Shown: in pieces, positions 57,143 to 64,000 of the stretch
Layout: each line of letters opens with the position of its first letter
Position numbering within the stretch: position 1 is the first letter of the stretch
NCBI RefSeq assembly: GCF_000372965.1
Contig: NZ_KB890024.1
Span: 994,839 to 1,058,838 of the forward strand
Direction of reading: 5' to 3'
Source of the DNA: Hoeflea sp. 108
GTDB lineage: Bacteria > Pseudomonadota > Alphaproteobacteria > Rhizobiales > Rhizobiaceae
DNA: 64,000 bases
Translations under genes and position numbers: made by a program
Notes under the pieces: model-generated
Databases searched by the model: none
Told to the model about the DNA's origin: nothing
What the model saw: only the letters and a program-made list of their open reading frames with translations

Positions 57143-57190
57143 GGTGCATGCCCCGAAAATCGCATAAGATTTCGGACAGGATCATGCACC
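57143..57190. repeat. Imperfect 48-base palindrome after the DUF1127 gene
   Basis: Outer arms GGTGCATG (57143-57150) and CATGCACC (57183-57190) are perfect; inner CGAAAATC and GATTTCG also pair. It resembles the dispersed palindromic elements of rhizobial chromosomes. A second paired segment, ACAGCGC (57204-57210) with GCGCTGT (57237-57243), follows. Confidence 0.5.
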
Positions 57191-57254
57191 AACCCGAGGT
57201 TTTACAGCGCTTTTTGCGCGTTCAGCCGGATGCGCGGCGCTGTTGAGTTTAGCA

Positions 57255-57332
57255 GGCTCCCCACTCCCAGCCGGTCCCCGCCGGCCTTGCCTGCACGTTG
57301 CCCGGTCCTCCCAAGGGACCGGGCTTTTTTTT
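57255..57332 (+). terminator. C-rich hairpins and intrinsic terminator of the DUF1127 transcript
   Basis: GGCT-CCCCACTCCC-AGCC (57255-57272) and CCGG-TCCCCG-CCGG (57271-57284, partly competing) precede the terminator stem GCCCGGTCC (57300-57308) with GGACCGGGC (57316-57324), whose loop region reads TCCTCCC, followed by eight T. In Rhodobacter, small RNAs with C-rich loops are cut from the 3' end of a DUF1127 mRNA; a similar role here is possible. Confidence 0.7.
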
Positions 57333-57342
57333 ATGAGTAAGT

Positions 57343-57395
57343 AGTGAGTAGCAAATAGGGAGCAGGCCTCCACTACTCACTATTCCCTACTCGCT
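57343..57395. repeat. Palindromic intergenic repeat, copy 2
   Basis: AGTGAGTAGCAAATAGGGA (57343-57361) and an inverted relative ending TATTCCCTACTCGCT (57381-57395). Both parts recur at 23245-23290. It touches the stop codon of the DUF937 gene, as copy 1 touches that of the PuuA-like gene. Confidence 0.6.
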
Positions 57396-58300
57396 CACCT
57401 GTATTTATCCATCCCCTTGCTGAACTGGTCGAAGATCGACTCGACGCCCTTCTGGTAGTCGTCGCGCTGCTGGCTGCCGGTTTCGAACATCTTGCCGAAC
57501 AGGTCGTCATAGGGATTGCGCGGCCGGCCGCTCGGATTGGCCTGTGGCTGCGGCTGGCGCGCCTGTGGCTGCGGGTCGGGCTGGGCACTGCCGCCGCCCA
57601 GCATCTCCTCGAAGATCTTGCCCAGCGGGTTGTCGCCATAGGGGCTCTGCGCCTGGGGTTGCGACTGGCGCGGTGTCGGCTGCTGCGCCTGGCCGCCGCC
57701 GAACATGTCCTTGAGGATTTGGCCGAAGGGATTGTCGAACGGATTGGGCGCCTGGCTCTGTTGCGGTGCCGGCTGCGGCTGCTGTCCGCCGCCCATCATG
57801 CCGCCGCCCTGCCTCATCATCTGCTCGATGATATCGCCGAGCGGATTGTTACCGCCCATGCCGCTGGCCGCCTGCATCTGGCCGGTCGACTGCTTGAACA
57901 GCCCGCCCATGATCATCGAGGCGACGACCGGCAGCATCTGCTGGAGGATATTCTGGCCGACACCCGTGGCCTGAGCGGCTTGCGCCGCCACCGCCCGCGA
58001 CAGGTCCTTCGAGCCGAACAGATGACCGAGGATGCCGTTGCCTTCGTCGACGCCTTGAGGCGAGAAGGCGCGGGAGGCGTCATCGAAATATTTGGCGTGC
58101 TGGCCGCTCGCCATCGCCTGGAGGAACGAGCCGACGCCATAGGGGTCGGAGGCATTGCGCTTCAGCCCCTGGCTGAAGGCCGGCATCAGCGCCTCGAGCG
58201 CGGCCTGCGTCTGCTGTTGGCTCAGCCCGAATTGGCGCGACAGCGCGTCCATGCCGTTGCCGTTCTGGGCATTGGCCAGCATCTCGAACAAGGGCAGCAT
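57395..58300 (-). CDS. DUF937 domain protein with four NP-motif repeats
   Basis: A 301-residue protein. The first 140 residues form a DUF937 domain (LSRQFGLSQQQTQAALEALMP, DPYGVGSFLQAM, GNGILGHLFGSKD, QMLPVVASMIMGGL). The rest is Gln/Pro/Gly-rich and holds four short helical motifs, each starting with NP: NPLGDIIEQMM, NPFGQILKDMF, NPLGKIFEEML and NPYDDLFGKMF, set in disordered linkers. No signal peptide or membrane helix. Function is unknown; repeated short motifs suggest binding of several copies of one partner. Confidence 0.8.
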   Translation of the reverse strand: MLPLFEMLANAQNGNGMDALSRQFGLSQQQTQAALEALMPAFSQGLKRNASDPYGVGSFLQAMASGQHAKYFDDASRAFSPQGVDEGNGILGHLFGSKDLSRAVAAQAAQATGVGQNILQQMLPVVASMIMGGLFKQSTGQMQAASGMGGNNPLGDIIEQMMRQGGGMMGGGQQPQPAPQQSQAPNPFDNPFGQILKDMFGGGQAQQPTPRQSQPQAQSPYGDNPLGKIFEEMLGGGSAQPDPQPQARQPQPQANPSGRPRNPYDDLFGKMFETGSQQRDDYQKGVESIFDQFSKGMDKYR

Positions 58301-58379
58301 TTTTTCCTCCTGGGACTATCTCCAGGAGGAAGCTAGTGCGTTTCCGGGGTGGAATGAAGGGGCTTTCGCCGCTTCCGCC

Positions 58380-59753
58380 TCAGTAGGCGTATTCCAGGAA
58401 AACCGGCTCGATCGAACCGCCCCAGCGCGTGTGATAGGCGTTCAGCATTTCTTCCGCGCTGGTGGTGCCGCGTGCAACGACCTCGTCCAGCGTGTTGAGG
58501 AACCCCGATTCGTCGAAGCCGTCGCGGTTCTTGTTGCCACGGTTCACCAGGCCCTGCCGCGACAGCGCCAGCACTTCGCGGCCGACCTCGCGCAAGGTGG
58601 TGTTGCGGAACGGCGCCGAAATGCCCTGTTCGGGCACCGCGTTGCGCATGGCCAGCACTTCTTCGTAGGTCCAGTCGCGAGTGAGTGCCTCGGCAGCATC
58701 GAGCGTCGCGGGATCGTAGAGCAGGCCGACCCAGAAGGCGGGCAGGGCGCAGATGCGGCGCCATGGGCCGCCGTCGGCGCCGCGCATTTCGAGGAAACGC
58801 TTGAGCCGCACATCCGGGAACAGCGTCGACAGATGGTTGGCCCAGTCGCCCATGGTCGGCATGCCGTCGGGCACTTCATTGCGCGCGGCGCCCGCCATGA
58901 ACTGGCGGAAGGTCATGTGCGTCATGTCGTGATAGCGGCCGTCGCGGATGACGAAATACATCGGCACGTCGAGCGCCCACTCGGCGTAGTCGGCAAAGCC
59001 GAACTCCGGCGAGAAACAGAAATCGAGCAGGCCCGAACGCTGATTATCGGTGTCGCGCCAGATGTCGCCGCGCCAGCTCTGCATGCCGTTCGGCTTGCCA
59101 TCGGTGAAGGGCGAGTTGGCAAACAGCGCCGTCGAAAGCGGCTGCAGCTTGAGCGAAACCTGCATCTTGCGGCGCATGTCGGCTTCGCTCTCGAAGTCGA
59201 GATTCACCTGGATTGTGCAGGTGCGATACATCATGTCGAGGCCCTTGGTGCCGACCTTGGGCATGTAGGCGGTCATGATGTCGTAGCGCGATTTGGGCAT
59301 GCGCGGGGTCTCGACCAGCGTCCATTTCGGGCTGCCGCCGAGGCCAAGGAAACGAATACCGAGCGGCTCGGCGATCTCGCGCAGCTGCGCCAGATGGGCG
59401 TTGCCCTCGCGACAGGTCTGGTGGATCGTCTCGACCGGCGCGCCGGACAGCTCGAACTGGCCGCCGGGTTCCAGCGAAATGGCGCCCTGGCCGGTCGGCT
59501 CTACCAGGCCGATAATGCGGCCGGCATCGATGATCGGATCCCAGCCAAGTGTCTTCTGCATGCCTTCGAGCAGCGTGCGGATGCCGCGGTCGGTGCCATA
59601 GGGCACAGGCGCATTGCCGTCGACATAGAAGGGGAATTTCTCGTGTTCGGTGCCGATCCGCCATTTGTCGCGCGGCTTGTTGCCGGCAGCCAGGTAGCCG
59701 ACGAGTTCATCCATGCCCTCGATGGGCTGGAAATCGGTGGTGTCGCGCGCCAT
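58380..59753 (-). CDS. gshA: Glutamate--cysteine ligase, plant/proteobacterial type
   Basis: First enzyme of glutathione synthesis, joining glutamate and cysteine with ATP. The 457-residue product has the GCS2-type segments WRIGTEHEKFPF near residue 30, EPGGQFELSG near 98, MMYRTCTIQVNLDFESE and TDGKPNGMQSWRGDIWRDTD. ATG at 59753 has a good RBS (CAGGAGAA); the open frame reaches 59816 without similarity. Alone on its strand, separated from rsmE by a TetR/hydrolase pair. Confidence 0.93.
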   Translation of the reverse strand: MARDTTDFQPIEGMDELVGYLAAGNKPRDKWRIGTEHEKFPFYVDGNAPVPYGTDRGIRTLLEGMQKTLGWDPIIDAGRIIGLVEPTGQGAISLEPGGQFELSGAPVETIHQTCREGNAHLAQLREIAEPLGIRFLGLGGSPKWTLVETPRMPKSRYDIMTAYMPKVGTKGLDMMYRTCTIQVNLDFESEADMRRKMQVSLKLQPLSTALFANSPFTDGKPNGMQSWRGDIWRDTDNQRSGLLDFCFSPEFGFADYAEWALDVPMYFVIRDGRYHDMTHMTFRQFMAGAARNEVPDGMPTMGDWANHLSTLFPDVRLKRFLEMRGADGGPWRRICALPAFWVGLLYDPATLDAAEALTRDWTYEEVLAMRNAVPEQGISAPFRNTTLREVGREVLALSRQGLVNRGNKNRDGFDESGFLNTLDEVVARGTTSAEEMLNAYHTRWGGSIEPVFLEYAY

Positions 59754-59895
59754 AAAGTTTCTCCTGGGGCGGAAGAACGGTGGCGCTTGATGGACGATCC
59801 AGCGCTCGCCGATCAAGCGAAAAATCCTGAGCCTTCGTCAACAGATATTGAATGATTTCGCTACGCCCGGGACGGCTGGCAAGTCCTTGTCTTGA

Positions 59896-60477
59896 CTATC
59901 GCACGGGAAGGGCAGTCCGAACCAGCGTTGCGGCCGCGTCCCCGGCCGTTTCCATGTAGCTCGCATCGCGGTTGAGCAGCACCACCGCAAAAGCGCCGTC
60001 AAGCAACAGGACGACCTGGCGGGCAAGGGCCTCGGCGCCTGTAGCCCCGACTTCGGTGAGTTCCTGCCGCAGCCAGGCCTCGACGCGTTGCTTGTGGGCG
60101 ATGCCGGTCCTGATCGCGGGGTGTCCGGGCATGTCGGCCAGTTCGGCCGCCGTGCGCAGATAGCCGCAGCCTTTCCACTTGGGGTGCCGCGCCGATGTGG
60201 CGAGGTTCTGGAAGATCGCCCGCACCTTCTGCTCCATTCCGCCCTCGGCCTCTGCAAACCAGCGCTGGAACAGGGCGAGATTGGGTTGGTCGCGGCCGTC
60301 GAGATAGGCTGCGATCAGTTCGTCCTTGCTGGTGAAGTGGTAATAGAGCGTGCGCTTGGTCAGCCCCGCCTTCTCGGCCACGGCGTCGACGCTGACGGCG
60401 CGGATGCCCTCGCTGTAGAAAAGCTTCGAGGCGGCATCGACGATGCGCTCGCGCGTCGGTTTCTCGGACGTTCTCAT
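59896..60477 (-). CDS. TetR-family transcriptional regulator
   Basis: A 193-residue repressor with the N-terminal helix-turn-helix (TRERIVDAASKLFYSEGIRA, VAEKAGLTKRTLYYHFTSKDEL). The C-terminal ligand domain resembles TetR_C_16-like forms, with no clear ligand hint. Divergent from an alpha/beta hydrolase gene 75 bases away, which it probably represses through the palindrome at 60486-60505. Confidence 0.9.
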   Translation of the reverse strand: MRTSEKPTRERIVDAASKLFYSEGIRAVSVDAVAEKAGLTKRTLYYHFTSKDELIAAYLDGRDQPNLALFQRWFAEAEGGMEQKVRAIFQNLATSARHPKWKGCGYLRTAAELADMPGHPAIRTGIAHKQRVEAWLRQELTEVGATGAEALARQVVLLLDGAFAVVLLNRDASYMETAGDAAATLVRTALPVR

Positions 60478-60485
60478 GCCAGAAG

Positions 60486-60505
60486 TATACCGACTAGTGA
60501 GTGTA
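60486..60505. promoter_or_regulatory. Candidate TetR operator
   Basis: TATACCGACTAGTGAGTGTA is a 20-bp imperfect dyad centred on ACTAGT; 14 of 20 positions are symmetric. It is the only clear dyad in the 75-base divergent region and overlaps where the -10 elements should be. Confidence 0.55.
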
Positions 60506-60552
60506 ATCCAAAGGCGGATTTCGCTAGCCCTTGCTGGAGAAAGCGAGGTCCC

Positions 60553-61464
60553 ATGTCGATTGCGGTTTCAGTGGTCGAGCCACGGTCGGTCGAAATCGCC
60601 TGCTGCGACGGCGTGGCGTTGCGCGGCCATATCTGGCCGCATGCGCGCGGCGAAAAGGCAGGCACCGTCATTGTCAACCCGGCCACGGGTGTGCTCGCGC
60701 GCTACTACCATCGTTATGCAACCTTCCTCGCCGGCCACGGTTTCGATGTCATCACCTACGATTATCGCGGCATTGGCGCGTCTCGGCCGGCGAGCCTGCG
60801 CCGCTGCGGCTATCGCTGGCGCGATTGGGGCGAACGCGACTTTGAAGCCGTGCTTCATCTCGCAATTCGCCTCGATCCCGTTGCGCCGCTATTGGTGGTC
60901 GGTCACAGCATCGGCGGCGTGCTGTCTGGATTGGCCGAATCGGCCCCAGCAGTGGCCCGAATGCTCACCGTCGGTGCGCAATATGCATACTGGCGTGACT
61001 ATGCTGCCGAGAGGCGTTTGCGACTTTTTCTCAAATGGCATGTGGCCATGCCCGCGCTGACCGCCCTGTGCGGCTATTTTCCCGGCAGGCGGCTCGGCTG
61101 GCTCGAGGACTTGCCGGCGGGCGTCGCCAACGAGTGGAGTTTTCGCCGCGCCCGCATAGAGCTTAATCACCCAGAAGCCGAGCGGGCCGACGTGCTCCGT
61201 CGTTTCGCCGCCGTCACGGCATCCATCCTCGCCATAGGTCTCAGCGACGACGAATTCGGCACGCCAAAGGCAATCAGCCGGGCGCTGGACTACTACGCCG
61301 GCTCCAGCACGACCCAGCTGCTGCTTTCACCTGATGATTTCGACCGACAGCAGATCGGCCATTTTGGCCTGTTCCACAGCCGCCATGCCGCCGACTTCTG
61401 GCTCGATACGCTGCTGTGGCTGCGTGACGGCATCAACCCGTGGCCGAGCAAGATGCTTGCCTGA
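60553..61464 (+). CDS. Alpha/beta hydrolase
   Basis: A 303-residue cytoplasmic hydrolase of the COG4757-like group. The nucleophile elbow is GHSIGG (Ser near residue 120), the oxyanion region is NPATGVLARYYHRYA, and a YDYRGIG strand precedes it; the acid and His are expected in LSDDEFG and IGHFGLFHSRHA. Substrate unknown. ATG at 60553 follows GAGGTCC. Divergent TetR regulator suggests induction by a compound it may hydrolyse. Confidence 0.82.
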   Translation: MSIAVSVVEPRSVEIACCDGVALRGHIWPHARGEKAGTVIVNPATGVLARYYHRYATFLAGHGFDVITYDYRGIGASRPASLRRCGYRWRDWGERDFEAVLHLAIRLDPVAPLLVVGHSIGGVLSGLAESAPAVARMLTVGAQYAYWRDYAAERRLRLFLKWHVAMPALTALCGYFPGRRLGWLEDLPAGVANEWSFRRARIELNHPEAERADVLRRFAAVTASILAIGLSDDEFGTPKAISRALDYYAGSSTTQLLLSPDDFDRQQIGHFGLFHSRHAADFWLDTLLWLRDGINPWPSKMLA

Positions 61465-62196
61465 TTACCAATCGCCGATGGCGGCCTGGATGACCGCGAG
61501 GGCCGCCACCGCCGCCGTGTCGGCGCGCAGGATGCGCGGTCCGAGCGGAATGGCCGTCACATAGGGCAGGGCGCGCAGCATGCGGCGTTCCTCGTCGGAG
61601 AATCCGCCTTCGGGCCCCACCAGCAGGGCAAGCTTGCGCTCCTTGATTCCCTGCAATGCGGCCATCGGGTTGTTGGTCGACGCGTCCTCGTCGCAGAAGA
61701 CCAGTCGCCGTTCCTTGTCCCAGTTGGAAAGCAATTGCTCCAGCTTGACCGCCTCGGTCACCTCGGGGATGGCCAGGATGCCGCATTGCTCGGCGGCTTC
61801 CACCGAATTGGCCCGCAGCCGGTCGATGTTTGGCTTCATCTGCGTGTGCTGGGTCATGACAGGCACCAGCGTGCCGGCGCCCATCTCCACCGCCTTCTGC
61901 ACGAGATAGTCGAGCCGGCCGACCTTCAGCGGGGCGAAGCAATAAACGAGATCGGGATGTTCCGGTTGTGCGCGCTGCAATTCCAGCACTTCGAGCCGCA
62001 CGGCCTTCTTGGTGCGGCCGCCAATCCTTGCCGTCCATTCGCCGTGGCGGCCGTTGAAGACCAGCACTTCCGCGCCTTCGGCGAGGCGAAGCACGTGGGT
62101 CAGATAATGGCTCTGCTGTGGATCGGCGTCGAAGCCCGTCCCGGCCGAGAGGTCGTCGGGCACGAACAGCCGTTGCATCTTGTAGTTTGCGCGCAT
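61465..62196 (-). CDS. rsmE: 16S rRNA (uracil-1498 N3)-methyltransferase
   Basis: SPOUT-family methyltransferase of 243 residues. It has an N-terminal PUA-like part ([33 protein letters not shown]) and a knotted C-terminal domain with [13 protein letters not shown] and [13 protein letters not shown], which bind S-adenosylmethionine. ATG at 62196 or 62178 is possible; the first is used. Convergent with the hydrolase gene, with stop codons touching. Confidence 0.95.
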   Translation of the reverse strand: MRANYKMQRLFVPDDLSAGTGFDADPQQSHYLTHVLRLAEGAEVLVFNGRHGEWTARIGGRTKKAVRLEVLELQRAQPEHPDLVYCFAPLKVGRLDYLVQKAVEMGAGTLVPVMTQHTQMKPNIDRLRANSVEAAEQCGILAIPEVTEAVKLEQLLSNWDKERRLVFCDEDASTNNPMAALQGIKERKLALLVGPEGGFSDEERRMLRALPYVTAIPLGPRILRADTAAVAALAVIQAAIGDW

Positions 62197-62385
62197 GGCC
62201 GAGCAATGCGGCAGGCCGCGGTGGCGGTCAAGGGGCAGCCTCCGGGTCGAATTTGCGCGTCTCCTGTCGTTCGAGTGCAAGGACGAGCTGGCGGCACTTT
62301 ATGGCCTGTCCATGGTCGCGCCGGCACACAGGCATGACCAAAGCCTATTTCGCCGCTGTGCTCCACGTCCAGGCCCGCGGCACTG

Positions 62386-63045
62386 CTATCTCTCCGCAAG
62401 CCGCTCCGCGCTAGCATGCCACTCCGGCCGGTAACCCGCCTCAAGCACGGCAAGCGTCGTCACCGGCGTGATGATGCACATCTCCTGGTCGGAGAGTTCG
62501 TCGAAGCCGAAGGCCGCGTCGTATCCGCCGAAGCTCCAGCGCAACGCCTTGCCGCCGCGCACCGCATAGTCGGAGGCGCCGTCCGAAAACATCGCGCCGT
62601 CGGGCAAAAGGCGCAGGCCGTGGCGGTCGAGTTCCACCGGCTGGCCACCGGAGGCCAGCCTTTCCTCGTGCAGCCGCCCGTCGATCTCGCCGACCTTTGG
62701 CTCGTCTGCATTGAAGGCGCTGGCATAGGCCTTGGAAAAAGCCTGGGCGCGCGCCCGCCGGCAGTAGAAACAGGGCCGGTGGCCGGCGGCCAATGCCGTC
62801 ACCTCGTCGAGAAAGAACAGCTCGGTCCAGCCGGTCTTGCCGCCGGGCCGGTTTCGCCCCATCGGCACACGACGCACGCCCTTGAACTCGAGCGCGCAGG
62901 TGATCCATGCCTTGGTCGCCCAGCGCTTGTGCAGCAGCGTTTTCGTATCGGGGTCGTGGATGATGCCGCGATTGCCGGTGAACATGCCGCGCTCGGGCGT
63001 GGCGTCTATTTCGCCGAAGGGGTCGACCCGGTTTTGCAGTGGCAT
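62386..63045 (-). CDS. Conserved protein of unknown function with CxxC-like motif
   Basis: A 219-residue soluble protein. An ordered segment RGMFTGNRGIIHDPDTKTLL near residues 20-38 is followed by TELFFLDEVTALAAGHRPCFYCRRARAQAF, in which Cys-x2-Cys may bind metal (given in part), and by a C-terminal part rich in Asp and Gly (FSDGASDYAVRGG, EMCIITPVTTLAVLEAGYRP). Composition and codon bias indicate a true gene. I do not recognise the family. ATG at 63045. Confidence 0.65.
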   Translation of the reverse strand: MPLQNRVDPFGEIDATPERGMFTGNRGIIHDPDTKTLLHKRWATKAWITCALEFKGVRRVPMGRNRPGGKTGWTELFFLDEVTALAAGHRPCFYCRRARAQAFSKAYASAFNADEPKVGEIDGRLHEERLASGGQPVELDRHGLRLLPDGAMFSDGASDYAVRGGKALRWSFGGYDAAFGFDELSDQEMCIITPVTTLAVLEAGYRPEWHASAERLAER

Positions 63046-63125
63046 AGCCGATCCTTCTTGGCTGCGTGGTAGGCCGCATGATAGGGCTCGCCGCAACTTT
63101 GTCACCGCCTGCCGGAAAGGCCGAG

Positions 63126-63824
63126 ATGCGCGTCCTCGTCGTTCAGAACTTTGAAAGCACCGGCCTCGGCCAGGTTGGGGAGGCGCTTGCTGAGGTCGGC
63201 GCCGAGCTCGACCTGTGCAACGCCCATCTCGGCGATGCGCTGCCCTTGGACGCCGGCGAGCACGACGCCATCGTCATGCTCGGAGGTGGTCAGAATGCGC
63301 TCGACGATGCCCATTCGCCCTATTTTCCCGAGCTGCTCGCGCTGACCCGCGATTTCGTCGATCGTGACAAGGCCGTCCTTGGCATCTGCCTCGGCTGCCA
63401 ACTGCTGGCGCGTGCCTTTGGCGGCCACAACCGCATCGGCGGCGCCACCGAATTCGGCTGGCACGGCGTGTCGCTGACCGAGGATGCGCTCGATGACCCT
63501 GTTTTCGCCGAACTGCCGGACCGTTTCTCCATCTTCCAGTGGCACGACGACACCTTCACCATGCCGGAAGGCGCGATCAGGCTGGCCGGCAGCGCCGTCA
63601 CTGGAAACCAGGCGTTCCGCATCGGCCGCGCCGCCTATGGCACGCAGTTCCATTTCGAGGCCGACCGCAAGCTGGTGCGCGAGTGGAACAGCGCCTTCGC
63701 CGACGTGATCGCCAGGAACCAGCCTGACTGGCCCGAGCGCCACGATGCCGAGGCAGAACGCCATGGCCCCGAAGCCGATGCGGTCGGCAAGGCGTTGGCT
63801 CGCGCCTGGGTTGCAGCTATCTGA
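63126..63824 (+). CDS. Class I glutamine amidotransferase-like protein
   Basis: A 232-residue GMP-synthase-like amidotransferase. The catalytic Cys is in GICLGCQLLARAFGG (near residue 85), and His and Glu follow in GTQFHFEADRKLV. It lacks a synthetase domain, so it is a stand-alone hydrolase or works with an unknown partner, as the puuD/guaA-like orphan forms do. ATG at 63126 (MRVLVVQNFES) is chosen; the frame extends to 63066. It might act on gamma-glutamyl compounds but nothing nearby proves this. Confidence 0.88.
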   Translation: MRVLVVQNFESTGLGQVGEALAEVGAELDLCNAHLGDALPLDAGEHDAIVMLGGGQNALDDAHSPYFPELLALTRDFVDRDKAVLGICLGCQLLARAFGGHNRIGGATEFGWHGVSLTEDALDDPVFAELPDRFSIFQWHDDTFTMPEGAIRLAGSAVTGNQAFRIGRAAYGTQFHFEADRKLVREWNSAFADVIARNQPDWPERHDAEAERHGPEADAVGKALARAWVAAI

Positions 63825-64000
63825 AACATCGATGGCGGCCGGAACCTCGCCAGAGGCCGCCCGATAGCCATTCCGTGACATTTTTGGCACTGCGAAAAAA
63901 ATCCGCTGTGGACGGTTCCGCAGTGGCTGGATTGTGCCCAAAAGCCTTTCTAAAGACAGCCTCGCGCCAGCCGACGGTGGTATCGCGAATGAACCATCTC

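Noticed and set aside
63989..64000. ATG near the right edge as the start of a further gene
   Set aside because: Only four codons are visible and the RBS is weak, so it cannot be supported.

Overview
The window looks like a chromosomal segment of a rhizobial alphaproteobacterium, most like Mesorhizobium or a close relative in the Phyllobacteriaceae. I infer this from the high GC content, the zwf-pgl-edd Entner-Doudoroff operon, the gamma-glutamyl polyamine genes, a PdhS/CbrA-type kinase behind a CtrA box, an Irr-type iron box, DUF1127 and phasin genes, and a tRNA-His that lacks the extra 5' G. No phage, transposase, CRISPR array or conjugation gene was seen. Most of it is core or near-core genome.

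Layout. 0-8.4 kb: a polysaccharide chain-length (GumC-type) gene cut by the window edge, folD, a GlxA-type regulator, a secreted VWA protein, an ABC-F ATPase preceded by a strong short leader ORF, and a MliC-type lysozyme inhibitor. 8.4-12.6 kb: edd, pgl and zwf on the minus strand. 12.8-14.8 kb: an SDR and a KAS III-like enzyme. 14.9-21.9 kb: two paralogous lipoprotein / response regulator / histidine kinase modules flanking a minus-strand operon of a TTHB210-like protein, a cupredoxin and an ECF sigma factor. 21.9-25.6 kb: a PuuB-like oxidase, a PuuA-like ligase and a HAD hydrolase. 25.6-31.6 kb: a lone receiver domain, an 80-residue protein, aceA, a divergent RamB-type regulator, and a MHYT-GGDEF-EAL protein. 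31.9-36.3 kb: an S41-like hydrolase, an MFS exporter with a flavin reductase behind a SoxR box, and an EamA transporter. 36.6-40.6 kb: potFGHI. 40.8-42.8 kb: small lipoproteins (one an I78 inhibitor), tRNA-His, a phasin gene and a structured RNA behind it. 43-49.7 kb: the 1203-residue kinase and a ferric-iron ABC transporter without an ATPase. 50-64 kb: acetoacetyl-CoA synthetase, an AsmA-like protein, xseA, a LysR/DUF1127 pair, a DUF937 protein, gshA, a TetR/hydrolase pair, rsmE, a conserved unknown and a class I amidotransferase.

How it fits together. Carbon metabolism is well represented: glucose 6-phosphate through Entner-Doudoroff, acetate through isocitrate lyase, and acetoacetate and PHB through acetoacetyl-CoA synthetase and phasin. 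Putrescine uptake (potFGHI) and gamma-glutamylation (PuuA/PuuB-like) lie 12 kb apart. Several operators can be read directly: SoxR, CtrA, Irr/ICE, a tandem 11-bp repeat in front of both copies of the lipoprotein/two-component module, a TetR palindrome, and clustered TGTAAA boxes between aceA and its likely regulator.

The observations I rate highest are (1) three tandem elements with an exact 36-bp period behind the phasin gene, whose RNA would display ACCUCCUCCC in hairpin loops, as in the cuckoo/alpha-r14 family of small RNAs; (2) the short leader ORF with a perfect hairpin over its last codons ahead of the ABC-F gene; and (3) the duplicated lipoprotein two-component module with its shared operator. 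All functional statements rest on reading the sequence and on family knowledge; no database search was run.
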